Assembly: GCA_964576715.1 (NCBI GenBank)
Contig: CAZNWE010000008.1
Location: forward strand, 7,884-71,883
Direction of reading: 5' to 3'
DNA from: SLRI01 sp964576715
GTDB taxonomy: Bacteria > Pseudomonadota > Alphaproteobacteria > Geminicoccales > Geminicoccaceae
Length of the DNA stretch: 64,000 nucleotides
Below, piece by piece: positions 1-8,680 of the stretch (position 1 is its first letter; every line of letters starts with the position of its first letter). A program made the position numbers and the translations under genes. The notes beneath the pieces were generated by a model, which worked only from the letters and a program-made list of their open reading frames with translations, had not been told where the DNA came from and did no database searches.

Positions 1-551
1 CCGACCTGCCGCCGGTCGATGGCGTCGATCCGTCGGTCGCCCTCAACGCCCAAGCGACGTTCGATCCACCCACGACCCCCATCGTCGATGGCAAGGGGGC
101 GCCTTATGCCACTTATGGGTTCGGTGCCCAACTCGCGGCAGTCGCCGTCGACATCGAGCTCGGCACGGTGACGGTCGAGCACATCGAAGCCGCCTACGAC
201 GTTGGACGGGTGATCAACCCGACCCAGGTCGAGGGCCAGATCATTGGCGGCATCGCGCAGGGCCTGGGCTTCGCGCTCATGGAAGAATTCGTGCCCGGCC
301 GGACCGAGAACCTGCACGATTATCTGATCCCGACCATGGGCGACATCCCCGAGATCGCCATCCATCTGATCGAGGTGGCCGAGCCGCTCGGACCGTTCGG
401 GGCGAAAGGTGTCGGCGAGCATGCGCTGATCCCGACGGCACCGGCCATCATGAACGCCATCTTCGACGCCACGGGCGTGCGCTTGCAGAGGATCCCGGCA
501 CTGCCGCATCGGCTCCACGCGGCGCTCCGGGCCGCCGGGGTCAGCCGATGA
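1..551 (+). CDS. Xanthine dehydrogenase-family molybdopterin-binding subunit, C-terminal part
   Basis: The frame is open from base 3 without a start, so the gene begins to the left and about 182 C-terminal codons are present. It matches the second half of the large subunit of xanthine dehydrogenase/aldehyde oxidase-type hydroxylases, which use Mo-pterin to add water-derived oxygen to an aromatic or N-heterocyclic carbon. The signature PFGAKGVGEHALIP holds the family's catalytic glutamate (E of GVGE); the upstream GRVINPTQVEGQIIGGIAQG segment is also typical of the family. Its stop overlaps the next start as ATGA (548-551), so the reductase-like gene downstream is probably translated with it. 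The small FAD and 2Fe-2S subunits are not in view. The family call is firm, the substrate is unknown. Confidence 0.9.
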   Translation, partial: DLPPVDGVDPSVALNAQATFDPPTTPIVDGKGAPYATYGFGAQLAAVAVDIELGTVTVEHIEAAYDVGRVINPTQVEGQIIGGIAQGLGFALMEEFVPGRTENLHDYLIPTMGDIPEIAIHLIEVAEPLGPFGAKGVGEHALIPTAPAIMNAIFDATGVRLQRIPALPHRLHAALRAAGVSR

Positions 552-2032
552 CCGACATGACCGAGCGGTTCGGGGCCCGCGAGGCGAACGACATCGTCCG
601 CTGTGACGCCTGCCCGGTGCTCTGCCGCATCCGCCCGGGCAGGGCCGGCGCCTGCAGCCGCTACGCCAACGACAATGGCTCGCTGGTGCGCACCGATCCG
701 GTGCTGCTGGCCGAGCGCACGGTCGGCGAAGGCGGCAAGCTGGTTCGCTTCGCGGATGGCGACTGGCACGGTGACCCGGGGCCGCATGTCGAGACCTTCG
801 TGACCGGGATCGGCGCCGGCACGACCTATCCCGACTACAAGCCCGCCCCGTTCATCGTCAGCTCGGCCTATCGCGGCGTCGACACCGTCACCGTGGTCTC
901 CGAGGGAATCTTCTCCTATTGCGGTTGCAAGGTGAAGATCGACACCGACCGCCATCTCGGCCCCGAGCGCGCCTCGATCACCGCCCGGGGCGAGCCCGTC
1001 GGTCACGTCACCACGGCCGAATACGGCTCGCAGATGTTGTCGCTCGGCGGCGTGCACCACCTGACCGGCACGACCAGGAAGGCCGGCAACGCGACCTGCG
1101 ACATGCTGCTGGCGCTCTGCGGCGGCGAGCCGGTCGAGCTCGCGATCGAGAGCGGGTCCACCGTGACTGTTCAGGCGGGTCGACCGCCCATCGTCAACGG
1201 CAGGCCCGAAGCGCGGATGCGGGTGGGGTGCGGCTCGGCCACCATCGGCATGTTCGCCCGGCAATGGCACGGCCATGTCGACGAGGTGATCGTGCTCGAC
1301 GACCACATCACCGGTGTGCTCACCGAGCACCAGGCCGGTCGCTGCCTCGACATGCCGCCGTCGGGCATCAGGATCGACGGCCGCAAGTCGACGCCCGGCC
1401 GTTATTTCCAGGTGGCGGAGCCCGGCATGGGCTGGGGCGGCACCAACATTACCGACCCCCTCTCGGTGATTCGCGAGATCGACGGCGCGCTCGCCTGGCC
1501 CGGCATGCGCGTGCTGATCACCTCGACCACAGGCGAGGACGCGATCTATTGCCTGCTCGGCAAGGACTGCCGCCTGCACCAGGCCGAGATGCCCGCCGGC
1601 GTCCGCCGGACCGTTGAACGGATCGGCGAGAATTGTGAGCCATCCTCGTGCTCGGTGTTGTTCATGGCCGGGGCCGGGGGCTCGCTGCGCGCTGGCGTGA
1701 CCGAGAACCCGGTCCGGCTGACCCGCTCGGTCAAGGCCGGTGCAACCCGGGTCACCATGGGCGGTGCCCCGGTCTATATCTGGCCCGGCGGCGGCATCAC
1801 CATCATGGTCGACGTGTCGCGGTTGCCGAAGCACGCCTTCGGCTCGGTGCCGACCCCGGCGCTGGTCGCACCGATCGAGTTCACGCTGCCGCGCGAACTC
1901 TACGTTGCGCTGGGTGGGCATGCCGGACATGTCCAGCCGATCGAGAGCGTGCTCGCCGCCTACGGCCCGACGGCAAGGCGGGAACCCTGGCCGGCGGAGA
2001 ACCCTTGGCCGCTCGACGAGAAGAGCCCGTGA
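548..2032 (+). CDS. 6-hydroxynicotinate reductase-like [4Fe-4S] protein
   Basis: This 494-aa protein resembles proteins annotated as 6-hydroxynicotinate reductase (Hnr), which in anaerobic nicotinate fermentation reduces 6-hydroxynicotinate to the tetrahydro form. An N-terminal ferredoxin-like motif gives cysteines 19, 22, 26 and 36 (CDACPVLC...GAC), fitting one [4Fe-4S] cluster. Further cysteines occur in YCGCK and GENCEPSSC. The start ATG overlaps the stop of the molybdenum hydroxylase gene, and its own stop overlaps a GTG start (GTGA, 2029-2032). The set hydroxylase - Hnr-like - UPF0280 - DUF1185 recurs in proteobacteria as I recall. Whether the aerobic homologue really reduces a pyridine ring is an inference; the real substrate may be another cyclic imide or lactam. 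Confidence 0.75.
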   Translation: MTDMTERFGAREANDIVRCDACPVLCRIRPGRAGACSRYANDNGSLVRTDPVLLAERTVGEGGKLVRFADGDWHGDPGPHVETFVTGIGAGTTYPDYKPAPFIVSSAYRGVDTVTVVSEGIFSYCGCKVKIDTDRHLGPERASITARGEPVGHVTTAEYGSQMLSLGGVHHLTGTTRKAGNATCDMLLALCGGEPVELAIESGSTVTVQAGRPPIVNGRPEARMRVGCGSATIGMFARQWHGHVDEVIVLDDHITGVLTEHQAGRCLDMPPSGIRIDGRKSTPGRYFQVAEPGMGWGGTNITDPLSVIREIDGALAWPGMRVLITSTTGEDAIYCLLGKDCRLHQAEMPAGVRRTVERIGENCEPSSCSVLFMAGAGGSLRAGVTENPVRLTRSVKAGATRVTMGGAPVYIWPGGGITIMVDVSRLPKHAFGSVPTPALVAPIEFTLPRELYVALGGHAGHVQPIESVLAAYGPTARREPWPAENPWPLDEKSP

Positions 2033-2901
2033 CGGCGTTGCCTGCGGCCCGCGATCGACCGCTGGCGCAACGCCTCGCCGGCAACCGGTTGCATCTCGCG
2101 CACGGTCCAATCGATCTGGTGATCGGAGCCTTCGGACCTGAGCCCGCGGTCGAGCGCGCCTATCAGACGGCTGCCCGCCGCTTCGATGGCCTGCTGGCAT
2201 GTCTCGTTTCCGTGTTGGCGCGGCTGCGCCAGCCCGTGGGCGACCCTACGGCCCTGCCGGCACCGGCGCTCCTGATGCACGCGGCGACCCAGCCCTTGGC
2301 AGACCGCTTCGTCACGCCGATGGCCGCCGTCGCTGGTGCCGTGGCCGACACGGTCATGGCGACGATCCGCACCACGCCCGGCATCGATCGGGCCTACGTC
2401 AACAATCGCGGCGACATCGCCATCCATCTCACCCCGGGTCGGTCCTTCGAGGTCGGCATCGTCCCCGCGTTGCAACATCCGCTGATGGCAGCCGCCATTC
2501 GTCTCTGCCATGCCAATGGCATCGGCGGCATCGCGACCAGCGGCTGGGCCGGCCGCAGCTTCTCGCTCGGTATCGCCGATGCGGTCACCGTCCTGGCCGA
2601 GACCGCCGCCGGCGCCGATGCCGCGGCGACCCTGATCGCCAATGCGGTGGATTGCGACGACGCGGCGATCGGTCGAGCGCCGGCCCGTTCTCTCGACCCC
2701 GACAGCGACCTCGGTTGCCGTATGGTGACCATCGAGGTCGGCCCCTTGGCGAAGGAAGCGGTTGCGGTGGCCCTGGACAACGGGGCAGGGTACGCGACGA
2801 ACTTGCTGGAGCGTGGCCTGATCCGCGGTGCCATGCTGGTGCTCCAAGGCAAGGCCAGGGTCGTCGGCAGGGCCTGGGAGGAGATCGAATGTTCGAGCTG
2901 A
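2029..2901 (+). CDS. UPF0280 family protein (ApbE-like fold)
   Basis: A 290-aa protein starting at GTG 2029, coupled to the preceding gene by a GTGA overlap. An earlier in-frame ATG at 1648 lies inside the Hnr-like gene and is not used. The sequence fits the UPF0280 family, related to ApbE flavin transferases: YVNNRGDIAIHL, SGWAGRSFSLGIADAV and the run of small residues around TLIANAVD. ApbE proteins attach FMN covalently to partner proteins or bind flavin, so a role in flavin handling for the neighbouring reductase is a reasonable guess, but no activity is established for UPF0280 that I can cite. The next gene starts 13 bases before this one ends, so the set is one transcription unit. Confidence 0.8.
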   Translation: MTALPAARDRPLAQRLAGNRLHLAHGPIDLVIGAFGPEPAVERAYQTAARRFDGLLACLVSVLARLRQPVGDPTALPAPALLMHAATQPLADRFVTPMAAVAGAVADTVMATIRTTPGIDRAYVNNRGDIAIHLTPGRSFEVGIVPALQHPLMAAAIRLCHANGIGGIATSGWAGRSFSLGIADAVTVLAETAAGADAAATLIANAVDCDDAAIGRAPARSLDPDSDLGCRMVTIEVGPLAKEAVAVALDNGAGYATNLLERGLIRGAMLVLQGKARVVGRAWEEIECSS

Positions 2902-3473
2902 GGAAGACGCAGGTCACGGTCGAGGAGATCCACCACGACGGCGGGCCGCGGCTCGACCGGCCCTTGTTGCGCGGCAGTGTGGCCGCCGTCGTCGCCAACC
3001 CGTTCGCCGGCCACTATGCGTCCGCGGCCGAGTTCGCCGCGGCGATGCAGGCGCTCAAGCCGCTCGGCCTGGAGATGTCGAACAAGCTGATCCAGGCGCT
3101 CGGCGGCGAGCCAAGGCGGATCGAAGCCTACGGCAAGGGCGCGATCGTGGGGGCCAACGGCGAGTTCGAGCAGGGCGCGCTATGGCACGTGCCGGGCGGC
3201 TATGCCATGCGCCAGCTCTTGGGTGATGCCAAGGCCATCGTTCCCTCGTCGAAGAAGGTGGGAAGCATGGGCACCGCTCTGGACGTGCCGATCCACCACA
3301 TCCATGCGGCCTATGTCCGCGGCCATTTCAGTGCCATGGAGGTGCGTGTGCCGGATGCGCCGAAACCGAACGAGATCGTTTTTTGCCTGGTGATGACGAC
3401 CGGCTCCCGACCGCACGACCGGATGGGCGGGCTGAAGGCCGCGGACATCAAAGGCGAGGACGGCCTGCGTTAG
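2889..3473 (+). CDS. DUF1185 / 'amino acid synthesis' family protein
   Basis: A 194-aa protein starting at ATG 2889, inside the end of the UPF0280 gene. It matches the AA_synth (DUF1185) family along its full length: QVTVEEIHHDGG at the N terminus, RGSVAAVVANPFAG, then GKGAIVGANGEFEQGA, IVPSSKKVGSMGTALDVP and AMEVRVPDAPKPNEIVF. The family name suggests amino-acid synthesis but no reaction is known to me. Its constant company with Hnr-like and UPF0280 genes points to a step in degrading a nitrogen ring compound. A Shine-Dalgarno stretch (GGGGAGGA) right after its stop serves the Rieske gene, which follows by 13 bases. Confidence 0.8.
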   Translation: MFELRKTQVTVEEIHHDGGPRLDRPLLRGSVAAVVANPFAGHYASAAEFAAAMQALKPLGLEMSNKLIQALGGEPRRIEAYGKGAIVGANGEFEQGALWHVPGGYAMRQLLGDAKAIVPSSKKVGSMGTALDVPIHHIHAAYVRGHFSAMEVRVPDAPKPNEIVFCLVMTTGSRPHDRMGGLKAADIKGEDGLR

Positions 3474-3486
3474 GGGAGGACAGCCC

Positions 3487-4527
3487 ATGAGCTTCGTGCG
3501 CAATTGCTGGTATCCCGCCGGCTTCGCCAGTCGGATGGGCGAGGGGCTCTGCAAGCGCCGCATCCTCGGCGAGGACATCGTGGTCTGGCAGCAGCCCGAC
3601 GGCCGCTTCGCCGCGCTTCAGGACCGCTGCCCGCATCGCTTCCTGCCGCTCAGCATGGGCTGTCTCAAGAATGGCAAGGTGCAGTGCGGCTATCATGGGC
3701 TCACTATTGCCGCCGATGGCACGTGTGTCCGGATTCCCGGCCAGGAGACCATCCCGGCATCGGCCCGGGTCAAGGCGTACCCGGTCGAGCTCAATCTGGG
3801 CGTCGTCTGGATCTGGCTGGGTGAGCCCGCCCTCGCCAGCCGCGACCGGCTCTTCGATTTGCCCGAGTACCACCAGGCCGGCTGGCATCCGGTCGAAGGC
3901 GAGGCGCTCGAGGTCGAGGCCAACTACCTGGCGCTGGCCGACAATCTTTGCGATCCGGCGCATGTCGCCTTCGTTCACACCTCGACCCTCGGCAACGCGG
4001 CGCACGAGGATGCGCCGATCGAGACCGCGATACGGGGCGATCTCATCATCACCACGCGCTGGACCATCGATGCCGAACCCATTCCCTTGTTCAAGAAATT
4101 CGGCTGCTTCAAGGGCAATATCGATCGCTGGCAGATCTACAACTACCACGCTCCCTCGCTCGCCGTGATTGATTTTGGTGGTGCCGATACCGGCACCGGG
4201 GCGCGCGACGGCCGCTTGCACCCGGGTGCCATCAGGATTCTCGCCTGTCACTTCATCTGCCCGGTCGACGATACCCGGTCGATCGACTACTGGCTGCATG
4301 TCGACAATTTTCCATCGGATGCCGAAGCCAGGGCCCGCATCAACGAGCAGTTCGCGCTCGCCTTTGCCGAGGACAAGACGATCCTCGAAGCGATCGCGGT
4401 CGAGGAGGCCAAGCTCGACGGCCGGCAGCGGCCGCTCAGGCTCGGCATCGACAAGGGGGCGGTGCTGATGCGCAAGACCATCGAGCGCCTGCTCGCGGCG
4501 GAGCGCACCACGCTCGCCGCCGAATGA
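3487..4527 (+). CDS. Rieske [2Fe-2S] non-heme iron oxygenase, alpha subunit (VanA-like)
   Basis: A 346-aa oxygenase component of the type that hydroxylates or demethylates aromatic and heterocyclic substrates with electrons from a separate reductase. The Rieske cluster ligands are visible as CPH (C48, H50) and CGYH (C67, H70). The mononuclear iron motif is NLCDPAHVAFVH (H159, H164), with D156 as the usual bridging residue between the two centres. The length fits the single-subunit vanillate demethylase/phthalate-type family. A strong GGGGAGGA precedes the ATG. No ferredoxin reductase lies in view, so electrons must come from elsewhere. Placement between the Hnr-like set and the importer suggests it acts on the same compound; the substrate cannot be read from sequence. 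Confidence 0.88.
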   Translation: MSFVRNCWYPAGFASRMGEGLCKRRILGEDIVVWQQPDGRFAALQDRCPHRFLPLSMGCLKNGKVQCGYHGLTIAADGTCVRIPGQETIPASARVKAYPVELNLGVVWIWLGEPALASRDRLFDLPEYHQAGWHPVEGEALEVEANYLALADNLCDPAHVAFVHTSTLGNAAHEDAPIETAIRGDLIITTRWTIDAEPIPLFKKFGCFKGNIDRWQIYNYHAPSLAVIDFGGADTGTGARDGRLHPGAIRILACHFICPVDDTRSIDYWLHVDNFPSDAEARARINEQFALAFAEDKTILEAIAVEEAKLDGRQRPLRLGIDKGAVLMRKTIERLLAAERTTLAAE

Positions 4528-4547
4528 CCAACAAGATTCGTGACATG
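4528..4547 (-). repeat. CATGTCAC-N7-GTTGG element, copy 1 (minus)
   Basis: Read on the minus strand: CATGTCAC, spacer GAATCTT, GTTGG. It starts one base after the Rieske stop and lies 21 bases before the start of the substrate-binding protein gene. One of seven copies with an identical 7-base spacing in this cluster. Confidence 0.7.
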
Positions 4548-4568
4548 ACGAGGAAAGGCTGAGACGCG

Positions 4569-5786
4569 ATGACGACGAGGCGCCACCTGATCGGCCTGCC
4601 GATCGCAACCGTGCTGGCCGTGGCCTTGATCGGGACCAGCGGCATGGCCACCGAGACCATCAAGATCGGCGACATCAACTCCTATACCCGCATGGCGCAG
4701 CACACCGAGCATGCCAAGCGCGGCATGGAAATGGCCATTGCCGAGATCAACGATGCCGGCGGCATCGGCGGCAAGATGCTCGAGCTGATCAGCCGCGACG
4801 ACGCCGGCGAACCGGGTGAGGCGATCCGGGTTGCCGAGGAGTTGGTGACGAGGGAAGGGGTCTCGATCCTGACCGGCACCACGCTCTCGAATGTCGGCCT
4901 CGCCGTCGCCTCCTTCGCCGCCCAGAACCAGGTGCTCTATCTCGCGGCCGAGCCCCTGGCCGACGCGGTGACCCTGCAAAGCGGCAACCGCTACACCTTC
5001 CGGCTCAGGCCCTCGACCTACATGCAGGCCGCCATGCTGGCCGAGCTCGCCGTCGACAACCCGGCTGTCCGCTGGGCCACTATCGCCCCCAACTACGCCT
5101 ATGGCCAGGAGGCGGTCGCTGCCTTCAAGGCGATCATGAGCGAGCATCGCCCCGATATCGAATGGGTCGGCGAGCAGTGGCCAGCGCTGTTCAACATCGA
5201 CGCCGGAGCCGAGGTCCAAGCCTTGGCGGCGGCCGAGCCCGAGGCGATCTTCAACGTCACCTTCGGCGCCGATCTCGCCCGCTTCGTCCGCGAGGGCGCC
5301 GACCGCAACCTCTTCGAGGGCATCTTCGTCGCCAGCCTCTTGAGCGGCGAGCCCGAATACATCGATCCGCTCGAGGACGAGGCGCCCGAGGGTTGGCTGG
5401 TCACCGGCTATCCCTGGGACAAGATCGAAGAGCCGGCCTACGTCGCCTGGCTCGATGCCTATCAGGAACGCTACGAAGACTACCCGCGGATCGGCTCGAT
5501 CGTCGGCTACAACGCCATTGTGGCCCTCGGCGCAGCACTCGAGGCGACCGGCGGGTCGACCGACGTCGAAGACCTCATCGAGGCGATGCGCACCGTCAGC
5601 TTCACGACGCCGCAGGGCGAACTCGAGTTCCGAGCCAGCGACCATCAGGCGACACTCGGCACCTGGGTAGGCTACACGACCGTGGAAGATGGCGGCGGCA
5701 CGATGCGCGATTGGTACTATGCGCCCGGCGCCGACTACCTGCCTCCCGAGGAGATGGTCGCCCGCCTCCGCCCGGCCTCGGACTAG
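4569..5786 (+). CDS. ABC transporter periplasmic substrate-binding protein, branched-chain amino acid type
   Basis: A 405-aa LivK/Peripla_BP_6-type binding protein. Residues 1-27 form a signal peptide (TTRRH, then a hydrophobic run ending SGMA) and the mature part opens with the typical TIKIGDINSYTRMAQHTEH. The motif GMEMAIAEINDAGGIGGKMLEL is the family hallmark, written here only to the recognisable core. It should bind the substrate in the periplasm and deliver it to the fused permease downstream. Members of this family serve not only leucine but aromatic acids, amides and urea, so given the catabolic neighbours it probably binds the heterocycle or a breakdown product. GAGGAAAGG lies 11 bases upstream of the ATG. 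Confidence 0.9.
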   Translation: MTTRRHLIGLPIATVLAVALIGTSGMATETIKIGDINSYTRMAQHTEHAKRGMEMAIAEINDAGGIGGKMLELISRDDAGEPGEAIRVAEELVTREGVSILTGTTLSNVGLAVASFAAQNQVLYLAAEPLADAVTLQSGNRYTFRLRPSTYMQAAMLAELAVDNPAVRWATIAPNYAYGQEAVAAFKAIMSEHRPDIEWVGEQWPALFNIDAGAEVQALAAAEPEAIFNVTFGADLARFVREGADRNLFEGIFVASLLSGEPEYIDPLEDEAPEGWLVTGYPWDKIEEPAYVAWLDAYQERYEDYPRIGSIVGYNAIVALGAALEATGGSTDVEDLIEAMRTVSFTTPQGELEFRASDHQATLGTWVGYTTVEDGGGTMRDWYYAPGADYLPPEEMVARLRPASD

Positions 5787-5841
5787 GCGCCGGCGGTCCC
5801 GTGGTCGCTCGGCCCTGTCCCGTCCGGCAAGTGCGCTGTGG

Positions 5842-5861
5842 CATGTCACAGACAGCGTTGA
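5842..5861 (+). repeat. CATGTCAC-N7-GTTGG element, copy 2
   Basis: CATGTCAC, spacer AGACAGC, GTTGA. It is in the 261-base gap between the binding-protein gene and the permease gene, which holds three copies and no convincing gene. Confidence 0.65.
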
Positions 5862-5916
5862 TTGCTTGGCCGGCGGCCGGTTGCAGGTGGCGTTGGCGGT
5901 CGCCAGGCCGACCGAA

Positions 5917-5936
5917 CATGTCACGGACCTGGTTGG
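5917..5936 (+). repeat. CATGTCAC-N7-GTTGG element, copy 3
   Basis: CATGTCAC, spacer GGACCTG, GTTGG: a perfect match in both halves. It lies 75 bases from copy 2 in the same orientation. Confidence 0.7.
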
Positions 5937-5978
5937 CGCACGCAGCCGCTCTCGACCGCCGGGCTGAGACCGTCGCCG

Positions 5979-5998
5979 TCACTTCGATCCGTGACATG
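5979..5998 (-). repeat. CATGTCAC-N7 element, copy 4 (minus, degenerate second half)
   Basis: Read on the minus strand: CATGTCAC, spacer GGATCGA, then AGTGA, which matches the second box poorly. It is inverted relative to copies 2 and 3, so the 8-base boxes at 5842 and 5991 could pair in RNA. Confidence 0.5.
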
Positions 5999-6047
5999 TG
6001 GCGAGGCACGGCCTTGCCTGCTGCAACGCCCGGGAGATGACCTGACC

Positions 6048-7916
6048 TTGGGGTTCTTCCTCGTCCAGGTCCTGACCGGCCTGTCCAGCGCGGCCAGCCT
6101 GTTTCTGGTCGCCGCCGGTCTGTCCTTGATCTTCGGGGTCACCCGGGTGGTGAACTTCGCGCACGGCTCGTTCTACATGCTCGGCGCCTATTTCGGTCTG
6201 ACCCTGGTGGCGCTGTTCGCCGAGTGGTTCGGGCGCGGCCATCTCTCGTTCTGGTCGGCCATCCTGACGGCAGCGCTGATCGTCGGGCTTATCGGTGCAC
6301 TGGTCGAGATGACCATCCTCAGGCGGATCTACGGCTCGCCCGAGCTCTTTCAGCTGGTTGCCACGTTCGGTGTCATCCTGATCATCCAGGACCTGGCACT
6401 CTGGGGCTGGGGACCCGAGGACAAGCTCGGCCCACGGGCCCCGGAGCTCCGCGGCGCCATCTCGATCATGGGCCAGCCTCTGCCCCGCTATGATCTGGTC
6501 CTGATCGCCGCCGGACCGATCGTCCTCGGCCTCCTCTGGCTGGTGTTGAACAAGACCCGCTTCGGCATTCTGGTCAGGGCCGCGACAGCCGACCGCGAGA
6601 TGGTGGGCGCCCTCGGGGTGAACCAGGTTTGGCTGTTCACCGGCGTGTTCTTCCTGGGCTCGTTCCTTGCCGGGCTCGGTGGTGCCCTGCAGCTGCCCAA
6701 GGGCGGTGCCGACCTGCTCATGGATTTCACGGTTCTCGCCGGTGCATTCGTGGTCGTGGTCGTCGGCGGAATGGGCAGCATTTCCGGCGCTTTTCTGGCT
6801 GCCGTGCTGCTCGGCCAGCTTCAGGCCTGGGGTGTCCTCTTGATCCCGCAAGCCACGCTCGTGATGATGTTCCTGGTGATGGCCGTGGTGCTCGTCGTGC
6901 GCCCATTCGGTCTGCTCGGCCGACCGGAACTCGTTGGCCACGGTCGGCAAATGCTCGACGACCCGATGCGGCCGACCGACTGGCGTTTCAAGGCCCTGGC
7001 GCTCTTGTTGATCCTCGGCCTTGCCGCGGCACCCTTCTATCTCGGCACCTACGGCCTCGTGCTCCTGATCGATATTCTGATTCTCGCCCTCTTCGCGGCA
7101 GCGCTCCACGCGATCATCGGCCCGGGCGGCCTCGTCAGCTTCGGCCATGCCGCCTTCTTCGGCGGCGGTGCCTACGCCGCGGCGCTGCTCGTCGAATACG
7201 CCGGCACGCCGATGGTGCTCAACCTCCTCCTGGCGCCGCCGGCCGCGGCCCTCTTGGCCGTCGCCATCGGCTGGTTCTGCGTGCGTCTGTCAGGCGTCTA
7301 TTTCGCCATGCTGACCCTCGCTTTCGCGCAGATCGTCTGGTCCGTGGTCTTCCAGTGGGGCGAGGTGACCGGCGGCGACGACGGCATCCTCGGGGTCTGG
7401 CGCGCCCCCTGGGTCAATGACCGTGTCGCTTATTTCTATCTCGTGCTCGCCTGCTGCACGGCCGGCGTCCTGGCATTGCGTCACGGGCTCTCGTCGCCTT
7501 TCGGCTACGCGCTGAGGGCCGGCCGCGACAGCCCGCTTCGTGCCGAGGCCATCGGCATCGATGTCCGTGCCCAGCAATGGGCGGCTTTCACGCTTTCCGG
7601 TGCCTTTGCCGGGCTCGCCGGCGGCCTCTACGCCTACTCCAAGGGCAGCGTTTTTCCCAACGAGATGGCGATCGCGCGCTCCTTCGACGGCATTATCATG
7701 GTGTTCTTCGGCGGGGTGCAGCACCTCTCTGGCCCGTTGGCCGGGGCGGCGGCCCTGACCTGGCTCCGCGACACGTTCCTGCGGCTCGAGATGTGGCGGC
7801 TGCTCCTGGGCTTGGCGGTGATCGCCATCGTCTTGTTGTTCCCCCAGGGTATCGCCGGTTTCGTCAAGCAACGCCTTGGTCGTTTCGTCGGCCTTCGCTC
7901 GGAACTCGCCTCTTGA
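6048..7916 (+). CDS. Fused branched-chain amino acid ABC permease (LivH-LivM)
   Basis: About 622 aa holding both membrane subunits of a Liv-type importer. Residues 1-290 are LivH-like (RVVNFAHGSFYMLGAYFG, then an EAA-like loop around GALGVNQVWLFTGVF). About 310-622 are LivM-like (GPGGLVSFGHAAFFGGGAY; GVYFAMLTLAFAQIVW; AEAIGIDVRAQQWAAFTLSG). Each half has multiple hydrophobic spans. Homologues are usually two genes; one polypeptide fixes the stoichiometry. I chose TTG 6048 because GGGAG at 6032-6036 sits upstream and the first membrane span follows at once. CTG 6042 is an alternative, and the open frame extends back to 5862 through repeat-bearing DNA that does not look coding. The stop overlaps the TTG of the ATPase gene. 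Confidence 0.85.
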   Translation: MGFFLVQVLTGLSSAASLFLVAAGLSLIFGVTRVVNFAHGSFYMLGAYFGLTLVALFAEWFGRGHLSFWSAILTAALIVGLIGALVEMTILRRIYGSPELFQLVATFGVILIIQDLALWGWGPEDKLGPRAPELRGAISIMGQPLPRYDLVLIAAGPIVLGLLWLVLNKTRFGILVRAATADREMVGALGVNQVWLFTGVFFLGSFLAGLGGALQLPKGGADLLMDFTVLAGAFVVVVVGGMGSISGAFLAAVLLGQLQAWGVLLIPQATLVMMFLVMAVVLVVRPFGLLGRPELVGHGRQMLDDPMRPTDWRFKALALLLILGLAAAPFYLGTYGLVLLIDILILALFAAALHAIIGPGGLVSFGHAAFFGGGAYAAALLVEYAGTPMVLNLLLAPPAAALLAVAIGWFCVRLSGVYFAMLTLAFAQIVWSVVFQWGEVTGGDDGILGVWRAPWVNDRVAYFYLVLACCTAGVLALRHGLSSPFGYALRAGRDSPLRAEAIGIDVRAQQWAAFTLSGAFAGLAGGLYAYSKGSVFPNEMAIARSFDGIIMVFFGGVQHLSGPLAGAAALTWLRDTFLRLEMWRLLLGLAVIAIVLLFPQGIAGFVKQRLGRFVGLRSELAS

Positions 7917-8680
7917 CCCCGCCCCATGCGCTCGAGGCCGACGGGCTCACCAAGAGCTTCGGCGGTATTCGAGCGGTCCGTGGGATGAGCTTCGTCGTCG
8001 CTCCGGGCGAGCTCGTCGCCCTGATCGGCCCGAACGGTGCCGGCAAGAGCACCTGCTTCAACATGCTGATGGGCCAGCTGCGGTGCGATTCCGGTCGCGT
8101 TCGCGTGCTCGGCCGCGACGTCACCGGTTGGCCCAGCCGACGCATCTGGCGTCAGGGCGTCGGCCGCACTTTTCAGATCACCCAGATCTTGCCGTCCTTC
8201 ACCGTCCGCGAGAATGTGCAGCTGGCGCTCCTGTCGCACGGCCGGCGGCTGTTCGATGTCGTCAGCCGGGCACGCCTTGCCCATGCCGAAGCAGCCGAAG
8301 CGCTCTTGACACGCGTTGGCATCGAAGCGCAGGCGGAGCGCGCGTGCGGCCTCCTCGCCTATGGCGACCTCAAGCGGGTCGAACTCGCCATCGCCCTCGC
8401 CAATCGCCCCAAGGTCCTGTTGATGGACGAGCCGACCGCCGGCATGGCCCCGACCGAACGGCGGGCACTGATGCAGCTCACCACGGCAATCGCCAAGGCC
8501 GATGGTGTGGGCGTGCTGTTCACCGAGCACGACATGGACGTCGTCTTCGGCCATGCCGATCGGATCATGGTGATGCACCGCGGCGGGCTGCTCGCCGAAG
8601 GCACGCCCGGCGAGGTCCGCGACGACGCCGAGGTGCGTGCCGTCTATCTCGGCAATTCGCTGGACCCGGAGGCGCTGTGA
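7913..8680 (+). CDS. livG: ABC transporter ATP-binding protein, LivG type
   Basis: A 255-aa ATPase of the LivG subfamily that energises the fused permease. Walker A is GPNGAGKST (about residue 42), the Q-loop region is TFQITQILPSFTVRENV, the signature loop is the variant AYGDLKRVELA, and Walker B is VLLMDEPTAGM followed by the H-loop FTEHDMD. The start is TTG 7913 in a TTGA overlap with the permease stop, which fits tight coupling. The C-terminal end reads GNSLDPEAL and overlaps the LivF start by GTGA. The gene symbol refers to family membership; the transported compound need not be leucine. Confidence 0.9.
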   Translation: MTPPHALEADGLTKSFGGIRAVRGMSFVVAPGELVALIGPNGAGKSTCFNMLMGQLRCDSGRVRVLGRDVTGWPSRRIWRQGVGRTFQITQILPSFTVRENVQLALLSHGRRLFDVVSRARLAHAEAAEALLTRVGIEAQAERACGLLAYGDLKRVELAIALANRPKVLLMDEPTAGMAPTERRALMQLTTAIAKADGVGVLFTEHDMDVVFGHADRIMVMHRGGLLAEGTPGEVRDDAEVRAVYLGNSLDPEAL

